This document shows positions 1 through 6,508 of a stretch of 11,960 nucleotides of DNA, one piece after another. Source of the stretch: an uncultured Panacagrimonas sp. (GTDB lineage Bacteria > Pseudomonadota > Gammaproteobacteria > Nevskiales > Nevskiaceae). The stretch's first letter is position 1. Every line of letters starts with the position of its first letter. Made by a program: the position numbers and the translations under genes. The notes beneath the pieces are model-generated. The model saw only the letters and a program-made list of their open reading frames with translations. It searched no databases and had not been told where the DNA came from. The DNA lies in the NCBI GenBank assembly GCA_946481265.1, contig CAMLNE010000098.1:1-11960 (forward strand), given 5' to 3'.

Positions 1-110
1 TTTTTTCCGGGCGCGGGTTGTGGACCGGGGGGCCTACCACCCCGGGGGGGGGCTGGGGGGGGGGGGGGGGGGGGGGGGGGGGGGCTGAGGCAGTCACCGT
101 GGGCAATACG
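1..110. other. Low-complexity G-rich window edge, probable assembly artefact
   Basis: The first bases are T- and G-rich, and an uninterrupted run of 30 G occupies 55-84, with shorter C/G runs just before it. No other homopolymer of this size occurs in the window. A terminal poly-G is typical of dark-cycle reads from two-colour sequencers or of a poorly supported contig end. Translation through it gives only polyglycine. Rhs cores are multi-copy, so an assembly break at this place is also expected. Sequence up to about 110, and perhaps to about 170, should be treated as unreliable. A real G-quadruplex tract is possible but less likely. Confidence 0.75.
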
Positions 111-584
111 GGAGTTGGGCCCGGGGGTGAGAAATTCAAAAACGGAGGGGCTTCTCGCAGCATGGAGGATCATCCTTCGAGTCCGATCATCGCGCTCCGC
201 GTGGTGATGTCTGCGATTGGCAGTGGATTGCGGAGCGCGGTCGGTACCTCGATCCTTTCTGAGGGTCCTCGAATTGGATCTGCACTCGAAAAGGGCATGG
301 TCGAACACTTCTTCTTCGGAAATGGAACCGATTTCTATCTCAGCCATAGTCAGGCGCGGCGATACTTACGCAATCCGACTAGCGATGAGTTCGATTTTGG
401 TATCGGTCGACCGGCGGTGGGTAGCAATGGTCGGCTTGATCGGTACGATTTTGATACTCAACCGTGGGGACGTCGCTCGTGGGATGCGGAGTTCGCAACA
501 CGGACGGCAGGAGCGATCGGCGAAGCATTCGGCGGCGTGCCTTTCGATGTTTTCATGCCGCCTCCCTTCACCAACCCTCCTTAA
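84..584 (+). CDS. Rhs-type polymorphic toxin, C-terminal tip (5'-partial), activity unknown
   Basis: An open frame runs in from the left edge and stops with TAA at 582-584. Its true start lies outside the window or in the damaged poly-G edge. The first readable stretch (123-173) has G, KF, NG, A, SR and ED/H residues in the order of the conserved Rhs pre-tip motif, which is intact at 1276-1338 (GGGKFANG...AFSRAFDDE). The copy here seems to have lost several residues. After it come about 137 residues unlike the core: a small, hydrophobic, glycine/serine-rich stretch, then a charged domain with VEHFFFGNGTDFY, DRYDF (438-452) and PWGRRSWDAEFATR. I do not recognise this as a characterised toxin class. 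The tip reading rests on the motif, the lower GC, and the gene 3 bases downstream, which looks like an immunity protein. An in-frame ATG at 162 could be called as a start but is probably not one. Confidence 0.55.
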   Translation, partial: AEAVTVGNTGVGPGGEKFKNGGASRSMEDHPSSPIIALRVVMSAIGSGLRSAVGTSILSEGPRIGSALEKGMVEHFFFGNGTDFYLSHSQARRYLRNPTSDEFDFGIGRPAVGSNGRLDRYDFDTQPWGRRSWDAEFATRTAGAIGEAFGGVPFDVFMPPPFTNPP

Positions 585-587
585 CCA

Positions 588-1025
588 ATGAATCGGAAGC
601 TACTTTTTGTGGTTGTCGTCGCTGCTGCACTGGGCGTTGGCTGGTTGGAGCGATTTGCATTCGTCCTGCTACTAGGCGATACGGCAGTTGGTGGCAACCG
701 ATACTGGTCATTGGCCACGCGTGGCGGCTCGACTAACGGCTTTAGCTACATCGCACTCAAGAAGCCGTTGCTAATCAAAAGAAACGATCCTCGATGGGTT
801 GAATGCGCGGCCATCCATCCGCGGATCAAGGACTACCTTCAGAACGAAGCAGGTATCGATATCAAAGGGCCGACAGAGCTTTTGGTCGAAACGAGTGTAA
901 CTGGCTACAAAGCCTATATACGCTCCTTGGACAAGGTCATATTCGTACGCGGATTTCCTGACTTCGCAGGCGCGGGGCCATCCCTAGAGGAGAAGCGGGT
1001 TTGTAGGGATCCTTCTCGGAGCTGA
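588..1025 (+). CDS. Small membrane-anchored protein, putative immunity protein for the preceding tip
   Basis: A 145-residue protein starting with ATG three bases after the upstream stop, so the two are almost certainly cotranscribed. Residues 1-30 are hydrophobic after a basic start (MNRK, then a V/A/L-rich segment), which fits a signal anchor or one membrane helix. The rest is soluble, with no family I recognise. Size, spacing and low GC fit an immunity gene paired with the tip at 84-584. The membrane segment suggests, by inference only, that the toxin is met at or outside the inner membrane. The C-terminus is odd. The last 13 or so residues (EEKRVCRDPSRS) are read from DNA that in another frame continues the Rhs core of the next gene. 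The original end may therefore have been replaced at a recombination junction near 980-1000. Confidence 0.5.
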   Translation: MNRKLLFVVVVAAALGVGWLERFAFVLLLGDTAVGGNRYWSLATRGGSTNGFSYIALKKPLLIKRNDPRWVECAAIHPRIKDYLQNEAGIDIKGPTELLVETSVTGYKAYIRSLDKVIFVRGFPDFAGAGPSLEEKRVCRDPSRS

Positions 1026-1074
1026 GGCGTACAAACCCGGGGGGCTACTCAGCGCACTGGGCGACTCTGCGCGG

Positions 1075-1554
1075 ATGACGAAAGTGATCAAACATGGCGC
1101 CGTCGGCGGCGTCAGCAGCGTCGCTGGCGGCGGAAAAGTCGGCCATGGGTTTCTCAGCTCGGGATTCACGCAGGCCTTCGCGCCCGGCATCGACGGAATT
1201 GATCCAGGCAATATCGGTCAGAGCCCAGCGCGCATCGCTGCGGCGGCGATCGTCGGCGGAACCGCTGCGGAACTCGGCGGCGGGAAGTTTGCCAACGGTG
1301 CGGTGACGGGGGCGTTCAGTAGGGCATTTGACGACGAGCTGCATCAATGGAAGGAGCAATCTTCACTTACGTCTGCGACATGTACGAGTGAAAGCGTGTG
1401 CACTCGAGAAAGGCAGATCTATGCGCATGAAGTTGATCGATTCGAATCACTGCCTGCACTTGCATCTCCGGTGACTAAGTCCACCGGTCTCGTGGCACGC
1501 TACCGAAGCACAGTTCGCCAGCCAATTCGGCGAACGCTTCCGTATGACGAGTGA
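1075..1554 (+). CDS. Orphan Rhs C-terminal fragment with a short unrecognised tip
   Basis: Residues 1-88 match the well-conserved region before the tip in Rhs proteins of Xanthomonadales-type bacteria: KVIKHGAVGG, GHGF, FTQAFAPGIDGI, AAAAIVGGTAAELGGG, then KFANGAVTGAFSRAFDDE (pre-tip motif at 1276-1338). The same frame is open upstream to 988, after a TAG at 985-987. It reads plausibly as Rhs there (AYKPGGLLSALGDSAR), so ATG 1075 is just an internal methionine. There is no YD-repeat core and no obvious translation start, so this is a displaced tip cassette or pseudogene rather than a full toxin. After the motif come 71 residues to the TGA at 1552-1554, with two cysteines (residues 103 and 109) and a basic end. 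I do not recognise this tip, and it may be truncated. No immunity gene follows, because the next gene is convergent. Confidence 0.6.
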   Translation: MTKVIKHGAVGGVSSVAGGGKVGHGFLSSGFTQAFAPGIDGIDPGNIGQSPARIAAAAIVGGTAAELGGGKFANGAVTGAFSRAFDDELHQWKEQSSLTSATCTSESVCTRERQIYAHEVDRFESLPALASPVTKSTGLVARYRSTVRQPIRRTLPYDE

Positions 1555-1599
1555 CTGATTTCATCAGCCGGCTCTCACACAGAAGTTCTGACAGATCGA

Positions 1600-3153
1600 C
1601 TAACGGAAGATCACGACGATCGCTGCGATCAGGACGAGCACGATCGCCGCCAGCACGCGGACGTCCGCCGGGGGACGGCGCAGGCCCTCCGGCGCCACGA
1701 CCGCCAGCTCCTGCGCCGTCGGGCGGTCGCGTTCGCCGAGCGCCAGCATCCAGGCCCAGGTCATCGCCGCGGTGGCGACGAACAGCAGGCCGCCGATCAC
1801 GGTGAAGTGCACCGGCATCACGCCGAACTCGCGCGCCAGGAACAGCACCGCGCTGAGCAGGTGGCCGCAGATCAGGCCGCGCAGCGCGGCATCGGCACCC
1901 AGACGACGCACCCACAGGCCCATCAGGAAGATCGCCACCAGCGGCGAGGCGACGAAGGCGAAGACCTGCTGCAGGTAACTCCACAAACCCTGGAAGTGCT
2001 GGATCATCGGCGCCCACAGCGCGGCGATCAGCGTAAGCAGCAGGGTCAGGCCGCGCCCGATCTGCGCCAGCTGCTGCGAGCTCAGCGCGGGGCGGCGCGG
2101 CTGGATGAAGTCGATGGCGAGCAGGGTGGCCGATGAGTTGAGGGTGGCGGACACCGTCGACATCAGCGCGGCGATCAGGCCGGCCACGATCAGCCCGCGC
2201 ATGCCCGTCGGCGCGAACTCGGCCACCATCGCGGGGAAGACCTGGTCCGGATGCTCCAGATCGGGCAGCAGCGACACGGCCATGACGCCGGGCAGCACCA
2301 TCAGGAACAGCGGCAGCAGCTTGAGCGTCGCGGCGATCAGCGCGCCGCGGCTGGCGGTCTGGATGTCGCGTGCCGCCAGCACACGCTGGATCACGTACTG
2401 GTTCATCGTCCAGTAGTAGAAGCCGACGATCGGCACGCCGGTCAGCAGTCCCAGCCAGGGCAGGGTGGGATCGTCCAGCGGTCGCAGCAGCGACAGGTCG
2501 CCGGGCCGCGCGGCGTCGACCACCGCCGACCAGGAGTGATCGAAGCGACCGAACACGGTGAAGGCGAGCAGGGCGGCGCCGACCAGCAGCACGACGGCCT
2601 GCAGCATCTCGGTGTAGACCACCGCGCGAAGCCCGCCGGCAGCGGTGTAGAGCCCGGTGAACAGCGCGATGACCAGGCAGGTCGACCACAGTTCCAGGCC
2701 GGGGATGAAGGTGATCGTCACCAAGGCGCCGGCATAGAGCGTCGCCGCGGTGTCGAGGATGATCGACAGGAACAGCGTGATCGCCGACAGGTAGCGGCGC
2801 AGCCGCGCATCGAAACGGCGTTCCATCAGCTCGGGCATCGTCGTGACGCGCGCGCGCAGCAGCACCGGCATCACGAAGAAGGCCGCGAAGATCAGCACCA
2901 CGCCGGCCATCCACTCGTAGTTGGCCACCGAGATGCCGCCCGCGTAGGCGGCGCCCGGCAGACCGATCAGCGTGTCGGAGGATATGTTGGCGGAGAACAG
3001 CGAGAAGCCGACCGCGGTTGCACCCAGGCTGCGGCCGGCGAGGAACAGGTCTTCGGAGCTCGGCCGCGCGCGCGAGACGCGGGCGGCTATCAGGACCGTG
3101 ATCAGGAAGTAGCAGGCGATCGCGGCGTAGTCGAGCGTGTGGAGATACTCCAT
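1600..3153 (-). CDS. Sodium:solute symporter, SGLT-type (SSS family, SLC5-like)
   Basis: A 517-residue inner-membrane protein that should couple Na+ entry to uptake of a sugar or similar organic solute. Family marks are FLAGRSL (37-43), the TM1 signature SLFSANISSD with GLPGAAYAGG and NYEW (51-81), the segment GVPIVGFYYWTMNQYVIQRV (239-258), and TM8 with AALMSTVSATLNSSAT (328-343). By remembered alignment to vSGLT, A329, S332 and T333 fall at the Na2 sodium site. Length and about 13-14 hydrophobic segments fit the family, and the last segment ends at the C-terminus. The first ATG, at 3153, is chosen. The frame is open further upstream from a TTG (3210), but those 19 residues are not part of the fold and no clear ribosome site supports either start. 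No sugar-catabolic gene is adjacent, so the substrate is open. The gene ends 45 bases from the convergent Rhs fragment. Confidence 0.9.
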   Translation of the reverse strand: MEYLHTLDYAAIACYFLITVLIAARVSRARPSSEDLFLAGRSLGATAVGFSLFSANISSDTLIGLPGAAYAGGISVANYEWMAGVVLIFAAFFVMPVLLRARVTTMPELMERRFDARLRRYLSAITLFLSIILDTAATLYAGALVTITFIPGLELWSTCLVIALFTGLYTAAGGLRAVVYTEMLQAVVLLVGAALLAFTVFGRFDHSWSAVVDAARPGDLSLLRPLDDPTLPWLGLLTGVPIVGFYYWTMNQYVIQRVLAARDIQTASRGALIAATLKLLPLFLMVLPGVMAVSLLPDLEHPDQVFPAMVAEFAPTGMRGLIVAGLIAALMSTVSATLNSSATLLAIDFIQPRRPALSSQQLAQIGRGLTLLLTLIAALWAPMIQHFQGLWSYLQQVFAFVASPLVAIFLMGLWVRRLGADAALRGLICGHLLSAVLFLAREFGVMPVHFTVIGGLLFVATAAMTWAWMLALGERDRPTAQELAVVAPEGLRRPPADVRVLAAIVLVLIAAIVVIFR

Positions 3154-3241
3154 CGCGTTCGTCGCGGAAAATTCGGGCAAAGGGAAGCATGGGAGCGGGG
3201 CGTGATGCAAGCATCCGCGTCGGGACCAACGTCGCGCGGAC

Positions 3242-3829
3242 TCATCCCGGTGTCGATGGCGGCGTGCGTATCACCTCGATCAGCGCATCCAGCAGGAGCG
3301 GCATCTGCGGCGCCAGCATCCGCGACGCCTCGACCCATCCGCGTCCGGCATCGACCAGTCCCTGCGGGTGGCGCAGGCGCGTGGACGTGCGCAGGATCGC
3401 GCGCTCGATGCCGCGATCGGTGCCATAGGACTGCAGCAGTTCGATGAAGCCGGCCGACGTCGGCCGCCGCCCGCCGCCCAGCTCGAACCAGTCGCCGGCC
3501 TCGACCAGCGCCTCGGCCGAGCGCGCTGCGAACGCGTCCAGCGGAATCTCGTGGAAGCGATCCCAGGCCTGGGCCAGCGCGTGATCCGCGGCCAGGTCGA
3601 GCACGATGCCGGCGTAGCGTCGCTCACCGTGGGCGAAGCATGCGCGCGCGGCCTGCATGATCGGGTGGCGGTCGGTCGCCGCGTCGACGCGACGATGCAG
3701 GCGGATGCCTTCGGCGATCGCGGGCGGGTAGGCGCTCAGGTCGGCGCCCCGCACCACGTCGCCGAGCACGCTGCCGGCCAGCGAGGTGCGCGTGCGATCG
3801 GCAAGCCAGAGATGCGCGAGAAAATTCAT
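3242..3829 (-). CDS. acpH: Acyl carrier protein phosphodiesterase (AcpH family, DUF479)
   Basis: A 195-residue cytoplasmic protein. AcpH hydrolyses the 4'-phosphopantetheine arm from holo-ACP to give apo-ACP, using a divalent metal, and so affects fatty-acid synthesis. The N-terminus MNFLAHLWLA, the SLAGSVLGD segment with D24 (the position known to be essential in E. coli AcpH), HRRVDAATDRHP (45-56) and LDLAADHALAQAW (77-89) are all family marks. Length is close to E. coli AcpH (193). The frame is open another 24 codons upstream, but the ATG at 3829 begins exactly at the conserved family start. The gene lies 88 bases upstream of the symporter start and 203 bases downstream of the DUF4442 gene on the same strand. 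No strong Shine-Dalgarno is visible. Some DUF479 members may act on other phosphodiesters, so substrate specificity is inferred. Confidence 0.85.
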   Translation of the reverse strand: MNFLAHLWLADRTRTSLAGSVLGDVVRGADLSAYPPAIAEGIRLHRRVDAATDRHPIMQAARACFAHGERRYAGIVLDLAADHALAQAWDRFHEIPLDAFAARSAEALVEAGDWFELGGGRRPTSAGFIELLQSYGTDRGIERAILRTSTRLRHPQGLVDAGRGWVEASRMLAPQMPLLLDALIEVIRTPPSTPG

Positions 3830-4032
3830 CGCGGCATTGTGGCGCGTATCGCACCCGGTATTCGTTTCACGAGGATCGGCATGGGCCGCAGGCGGACGCA
3901 TCCAGGCCCGGTGTTTTGCGCATGCGCTGCGTGCCCTGCATCAGGTGGATCTTGCGCGCCCCTGCGCTGGCGCCCGTTCATCCGCGAGCCGTGCCGGCAG
4001 AAGCAGCGACGTGCGCGGATCCGCCACGATCC

Positions 4033-4509
4033 TCACTTCCTCGGGCTGATCCACATCGTGATCAGCGCACGGAACACCGCCTGGCCGGCCTCGTCGCGCA
4101 CCTCCACCGGCACCGCCCAATCGAAGGGCTCGGGACCGAAGTCGGGCAGTGGCGCATCGCAGCACGCGCGCAGGTCGCTGCCGGCCTTCTTCAGGTATTC
4201 CACCGCCATGCCCTTTGGAATCCACCGGTGCGTGGCGGGCACGCTGACCTCGGTCATCAGGCCGCCAGCGAACTCCGCGAGATTGCACATGGCGATGGCG
4301 TGCACGCCGCCCAGGTGATTGGTCAGCGCCCAGCGCTTCTTCAGCACGGCCTCGGCATGGCCGGGCCGCAGCTCGAGCATCTGCGGCGAGATGCTGCGGA
4401 AGTAGGGCGCCCGCGCCGCGACCAGCTTCGACCAGGCCCGCCGGCCGAGCGGCAGTCGTGACATGCGGTTCCAGCTTTCCAGGGCGAGGTTCTTGGGGTT
4501 GCGGGCCAT
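4033..4509 (-). CDS. DUF4442 hotdog-fold protein (PaaI-thioesterase-like)
   Basis: A 158-residue cytoplasmic protein of the DUF4442 family, which has the hotdog fold of acyl-CoA/ACP thioesterases and is often annotated as a putative thioesterase. Key stretch: TNHLGGVHAIAMCNLAEFAGG (63-83, with N64, H65, H70, N76 and E79), the place where PaaI-type enzymes carry their active-site helix. It is followed by THRWIPKGMAVEYLKKAGSDL (93-113), another family mark. The N-terminal 40 residues form a basic amphipathic helix usual for DUF4442. The ATG at 4509 has GGAG close upstream on the minus strand (spacing about 4). It is 65 bases downstream of the permease stop and may be in the same transcript. The substrate is unknown. 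Its neighbour AcpH acts on ACP, so a role near acyl-chain metabolism is plausible but unproven. Confidence 0.82.
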   Translation of the reverse strand: MARNPKNLALESWNRMSRLPLGRRAWSKLVAARAPYFRSISPQMLELRPGHAEAVLKKRWALTNHLGGVHAIAMCNLAEFAGGLMTEVSVPATHRWIPKGMAVEYLKKAGSDLRACCDAPLPDFGPEPFDWAVPVEVRDEAGQAVFRALITMWISPRK

Positions 4510-4574
4510 GCATGACGCTCCGGAGCAGGGAATGCATCCACGCTAGCACCGTGCTCCGGCGTGCTCCTTGACCC

Positions 4575-5798
4575 TCAGGCGATACGCCGCGGCCACACGG
4601 CACCCAGGCGTTGCGGGCCGCGTCCCGCATCGAGTGCGACGACCAGCGCCAGGCAGCCCAGGGCGGAGACCAGGAAGGACAGTCCGAACGCGCCGGCGTA
4701 GCCCAGCGCATCGCCGACCAGGCCCGCGGCCACGCCGGCCAGGCCGCCGCCGAGCACCACCGCGCAGGCCAGCAGCGTGTAGTCGGTGCCGGCATGGTCG
4801 GGATCGCAGGCATCCATCATCAGGGTGAACAGCGCGACCGTCGCCATGCCGCCCAGCAGGTGCTCGGCCGTGCTGGCGACATAGATCAACATCGTCTCCG
4901 CCGGTTCCAGCGCGCAGGCCAGGTACAGCAGCAGGCTCAGGGTCTGCAGGACGCCGCAGGCGATCAGCGCCGTGCGCCGTCCGTGCCGCCAGGCCAGCCA
5001 GCCACCGATGGCGGCACCGGCCAGGCCCATGATCGAGCCGATGGTGCCCTTGACCACAGCGATCTCCTCCTTGCGCAGCCCGGCGTCGTGCATGAACGGC
5101 CCGACCAGGCTGGAGGCCATCGCATCGCCGAACTTGTAGGCACAGATCAGCAGGATGAAGGTCGGCAGTCCCGGCACGCGCAGGCGCGATCCCCAGCCCA
5201 GCAGCAGCGCCCGGCCGCCAGGCCGGGCACGTACCGGCCCCTGCGCGTGGGCGGGCAGGAACAGGGCGGGCAGGCAGGTCAGCAGCAGGATGCCGGCCAT
5301 GCCCAGGAACATCGCCGACCAGCCGGCCTTGGCGAAGATCCACAGCAGCGCGCCGCCGCCCAGGATCATGCCGATGCGGTAGCCGCCGACCTGGATGCCG
5401 TTGCCCAGCCCGCGCTCGGCAGGGCTCAGCAGGCGCACGGCAAGGCCATCGGTGGCCACGTCCTGCGTGGCGGCGAGCAGGTTGAACACGACCAGCGCGA
5501 TGAAGATCGGCAGCAGGCTGGATTCGAGATCGACGAAGGCCAGCCCCAGCGCGCCGGCGAAGGTCAGCAGCTGCAGCGACAGGATCCAGGCCTTGCGCGA
5601 GCCGGTGTGGTCCACCAGCGGCGCCCACAGGAACTTCAGCGCCCAGGGCAGGAACAGCAGGCCGGTGGCGCCGATCGCCGCGAGCGACAGGCCACGCTCG
5701 CGCAGCAGCACCGGCAGCGCCTGGGTGAAGAAGCCGAAGGGAAGACCTTGCGCGAGGTACAGGCTCGCCAGCAGCGACAGCTTGTAAGCGCCGCTCAT
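4575..5798 (-). CDS. MFS permease, AmpG-like (muropeptide or related importer)
   Basis: A 407-residue inner-membrane protein with about 12 hydrophobic segments. Family marks are AQGLPFGFFTQALPVLLRE (16-34), PWALKFLWAPLVD (51-63), ATQDVATDGLAVRLLSPAER (110-129), GYRIGM (139-144) and YKFGDAMASSL (221-231). The last two correspond to conserved AmpG stretches. AmpG proper imports anhydromuropeptides for cell-wall recycling and feeds beta-lactamase regulation. It is longer in E. coli (491, 14 TM), while shorter 12-TM relatives like this one are common in Lysobacterales. Related RhtX/FptX siderophore importers share the QGLPFG start, so the substrate is uncertain. The frame is open far upstream, but ATG 5798 overlaps the DUF502 stop as ATGA, showing translational coupling, and gives a normal MFS N-terminus. 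No ampC, ampR or nagZ lies in view. Confidence 0.82.
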   Translation of the reverse strand: MSGAYKLSLLASLYLAQGLPFGFFTQALPVLLRERGLSLAAIGATGLLFLPWALKFLWAPLVDHTGSRKAWILSLQLLTFAGALGLAFVDLESSLLPIFIALVVFNLLAATQDVATDGLAVRLLSPAERGLGNGIQVGGYRIGMILGGGALLWIFAKAGWSAMFLGMAGILLLTCLPALFLPAHAQGPVRARPGGRALLLGWGSRLRVPGLPTFILLICAYKFGDAMASSLVGPFMHDAGLRKEEIAVVKGTIGSIMGLAGAAIGGWLAWRHGRRTALIACGVLQTLSLLLYLACALEPAETMLIYVASTAEHLLGGMATVALFTLMMDACDPDHAGTDYTLLACAVVLGGGLAGVAAGLVGDALGYAGAFGLSFLVSALGCLALVVALDAGRGPQRLGAVWPRRIA

Positions 5799-6448
5799 GG
5801 GCTCCCGGTCTTGGCGGGCGGTTCGGGCGAGCGCGACATGCCGGCGGTGATCAGGAAGCGCATCGCCTCCTCCATTCCCATGTCCAGCGGCGTCAGGTAG
5901 CTGCGCGGCAACAGCAGGGTGTAGCCGCCGATCTGGTAGCTCATGGGCAGGTACACGGCCACGCTGTCCTCGCCCGGCGCGCCCTCGAGTCCGACGCTGT
6001 GCAACTCCTCGAGCGTCACGAAGCCGAGCATGCGGATCGGCATGCCGGGAATCTGCACCTGCACCACCTGGCCGAAGCGGCGGCCGTTGCTGCCGGTGCG
6101 TGAGAAGAAGCCGGTGAGATCCTTGACCGCGCTGTAGACGGTCTTGATCAGCGGGATGCGCTCGAGCTGTTCTTCCATCCAGCGCACCAGTTCGCGGAAG
6201 AAGATCGCCTGCATGGCGACGCCGACCAGGAAGATCAGCGCCAGCGAGACGATCAATCCCATGCCGGGCAGGTAGGCATTGCCGGGCAGCAGCACGCGGA
6301 TGAAGCCGCCGAGCACGGTCTCGGCGAGACCGATCAGCCAGAGCACGACGGCCAGGGTGACCATGATCGGCAGCAGCACGAACAGGCCGGTCAGGAAGGT
6401 GCGCGTCAGGCGGCGCCAGTCGAGGAATCGCGGCAGGTTCTTTTTCAT
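5795..6448 (-). CDS. DUF502 family membrane protein
   Basis: A 217-residue protein of the DUF502 family, whose function is not established. Two membrane helices (about 15-45 and 62-84) are followed by a soluble beta-rich domain. Family marks are RTFLTGLFVLLPIMVTL (16-32), IPLIKTVYSAVKDLTGFF (98-115), QVVQVQIPGMPIRMLGFVT (128-145) and the P-D-GMEEAMRFLITAGMS ending (187-205). ATG 6448 is chosen because it starts the usual MKKNLPRFL basic head. An upstream TTG at 6481 would add 11 residues and is less likely. The stop codon overlaps the start of the AmpG-like permease by ATGA. The gene lies 60 bases downstream of the carotenoid oxygenase-family gene on the same strand. A membrane-linked accessory role with the permease is suggested by the coupling only. 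Confidence 0.85.
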   Translation of the reverse strand: MKKNLPRFLDWRRLTRTFLTGLFVLLPIMVTLAVVLWLIGLAETVLGGFIRVLLPGNAYLPGMGLIVSLALIFLVGVAMQAIFFRELVRWMEEQLERIPLIKTVYSAVKDLTGFFSRTGSNGRRFGQVVQVQIPGMPIRMLGFVTLEELHSVGLEGAPGEDSVAVYLPMSYQIGGYTLLLPRSYLTPLDMGMEEAMRFLITAGMSRSPEPPAKTGSP

Positions 6449-6508
6449 CGGACCAGGGCAGGAAGAACGATCGGGAGACAAAGACCGGGAAGCATCGGCA
6501 ACGGGCGA

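Noticed and set aside
1537..1609. CTTCCGT / ACGGAAG inverted repeat (1537-1543 and 1603-1609) as a terminator between convergent genes
   Set aside because: Only 7 base pairs with a 59-base loop and no T-run. It is probably chance.
1475..3229. A 584-codon open frame on the minus strand overlapping the symporter
   Set aside because: It is arginine/alanine/proline-rich with no hydrophobic pattern and lies out of frame with a clear SGLT-type symporter over the same DNA. It is a high-GC shadow.
2251..3447. A 398-codon open frame antisense to the symporter and AcpH genes
   Set aside because: It is glutamine/arginine/glycine-rich with no domain and spans two real genes. High-GC third-position bias explains it.
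3918..3927. GCGCATGCGC palindrome in the 203-base gap upstream of the AcpH gene
   Set aside because: A ten-base palindrome of this composition is expected by chance in GC-rich DNA, and no partner site or promoter box supports it.
4611..5900. A 429-codon open frame antisense to the AmpG-like permease
   Set aside because: It has the same glutamine/arginine-rich shadow composition and is opposite a well-supported membrane protein.
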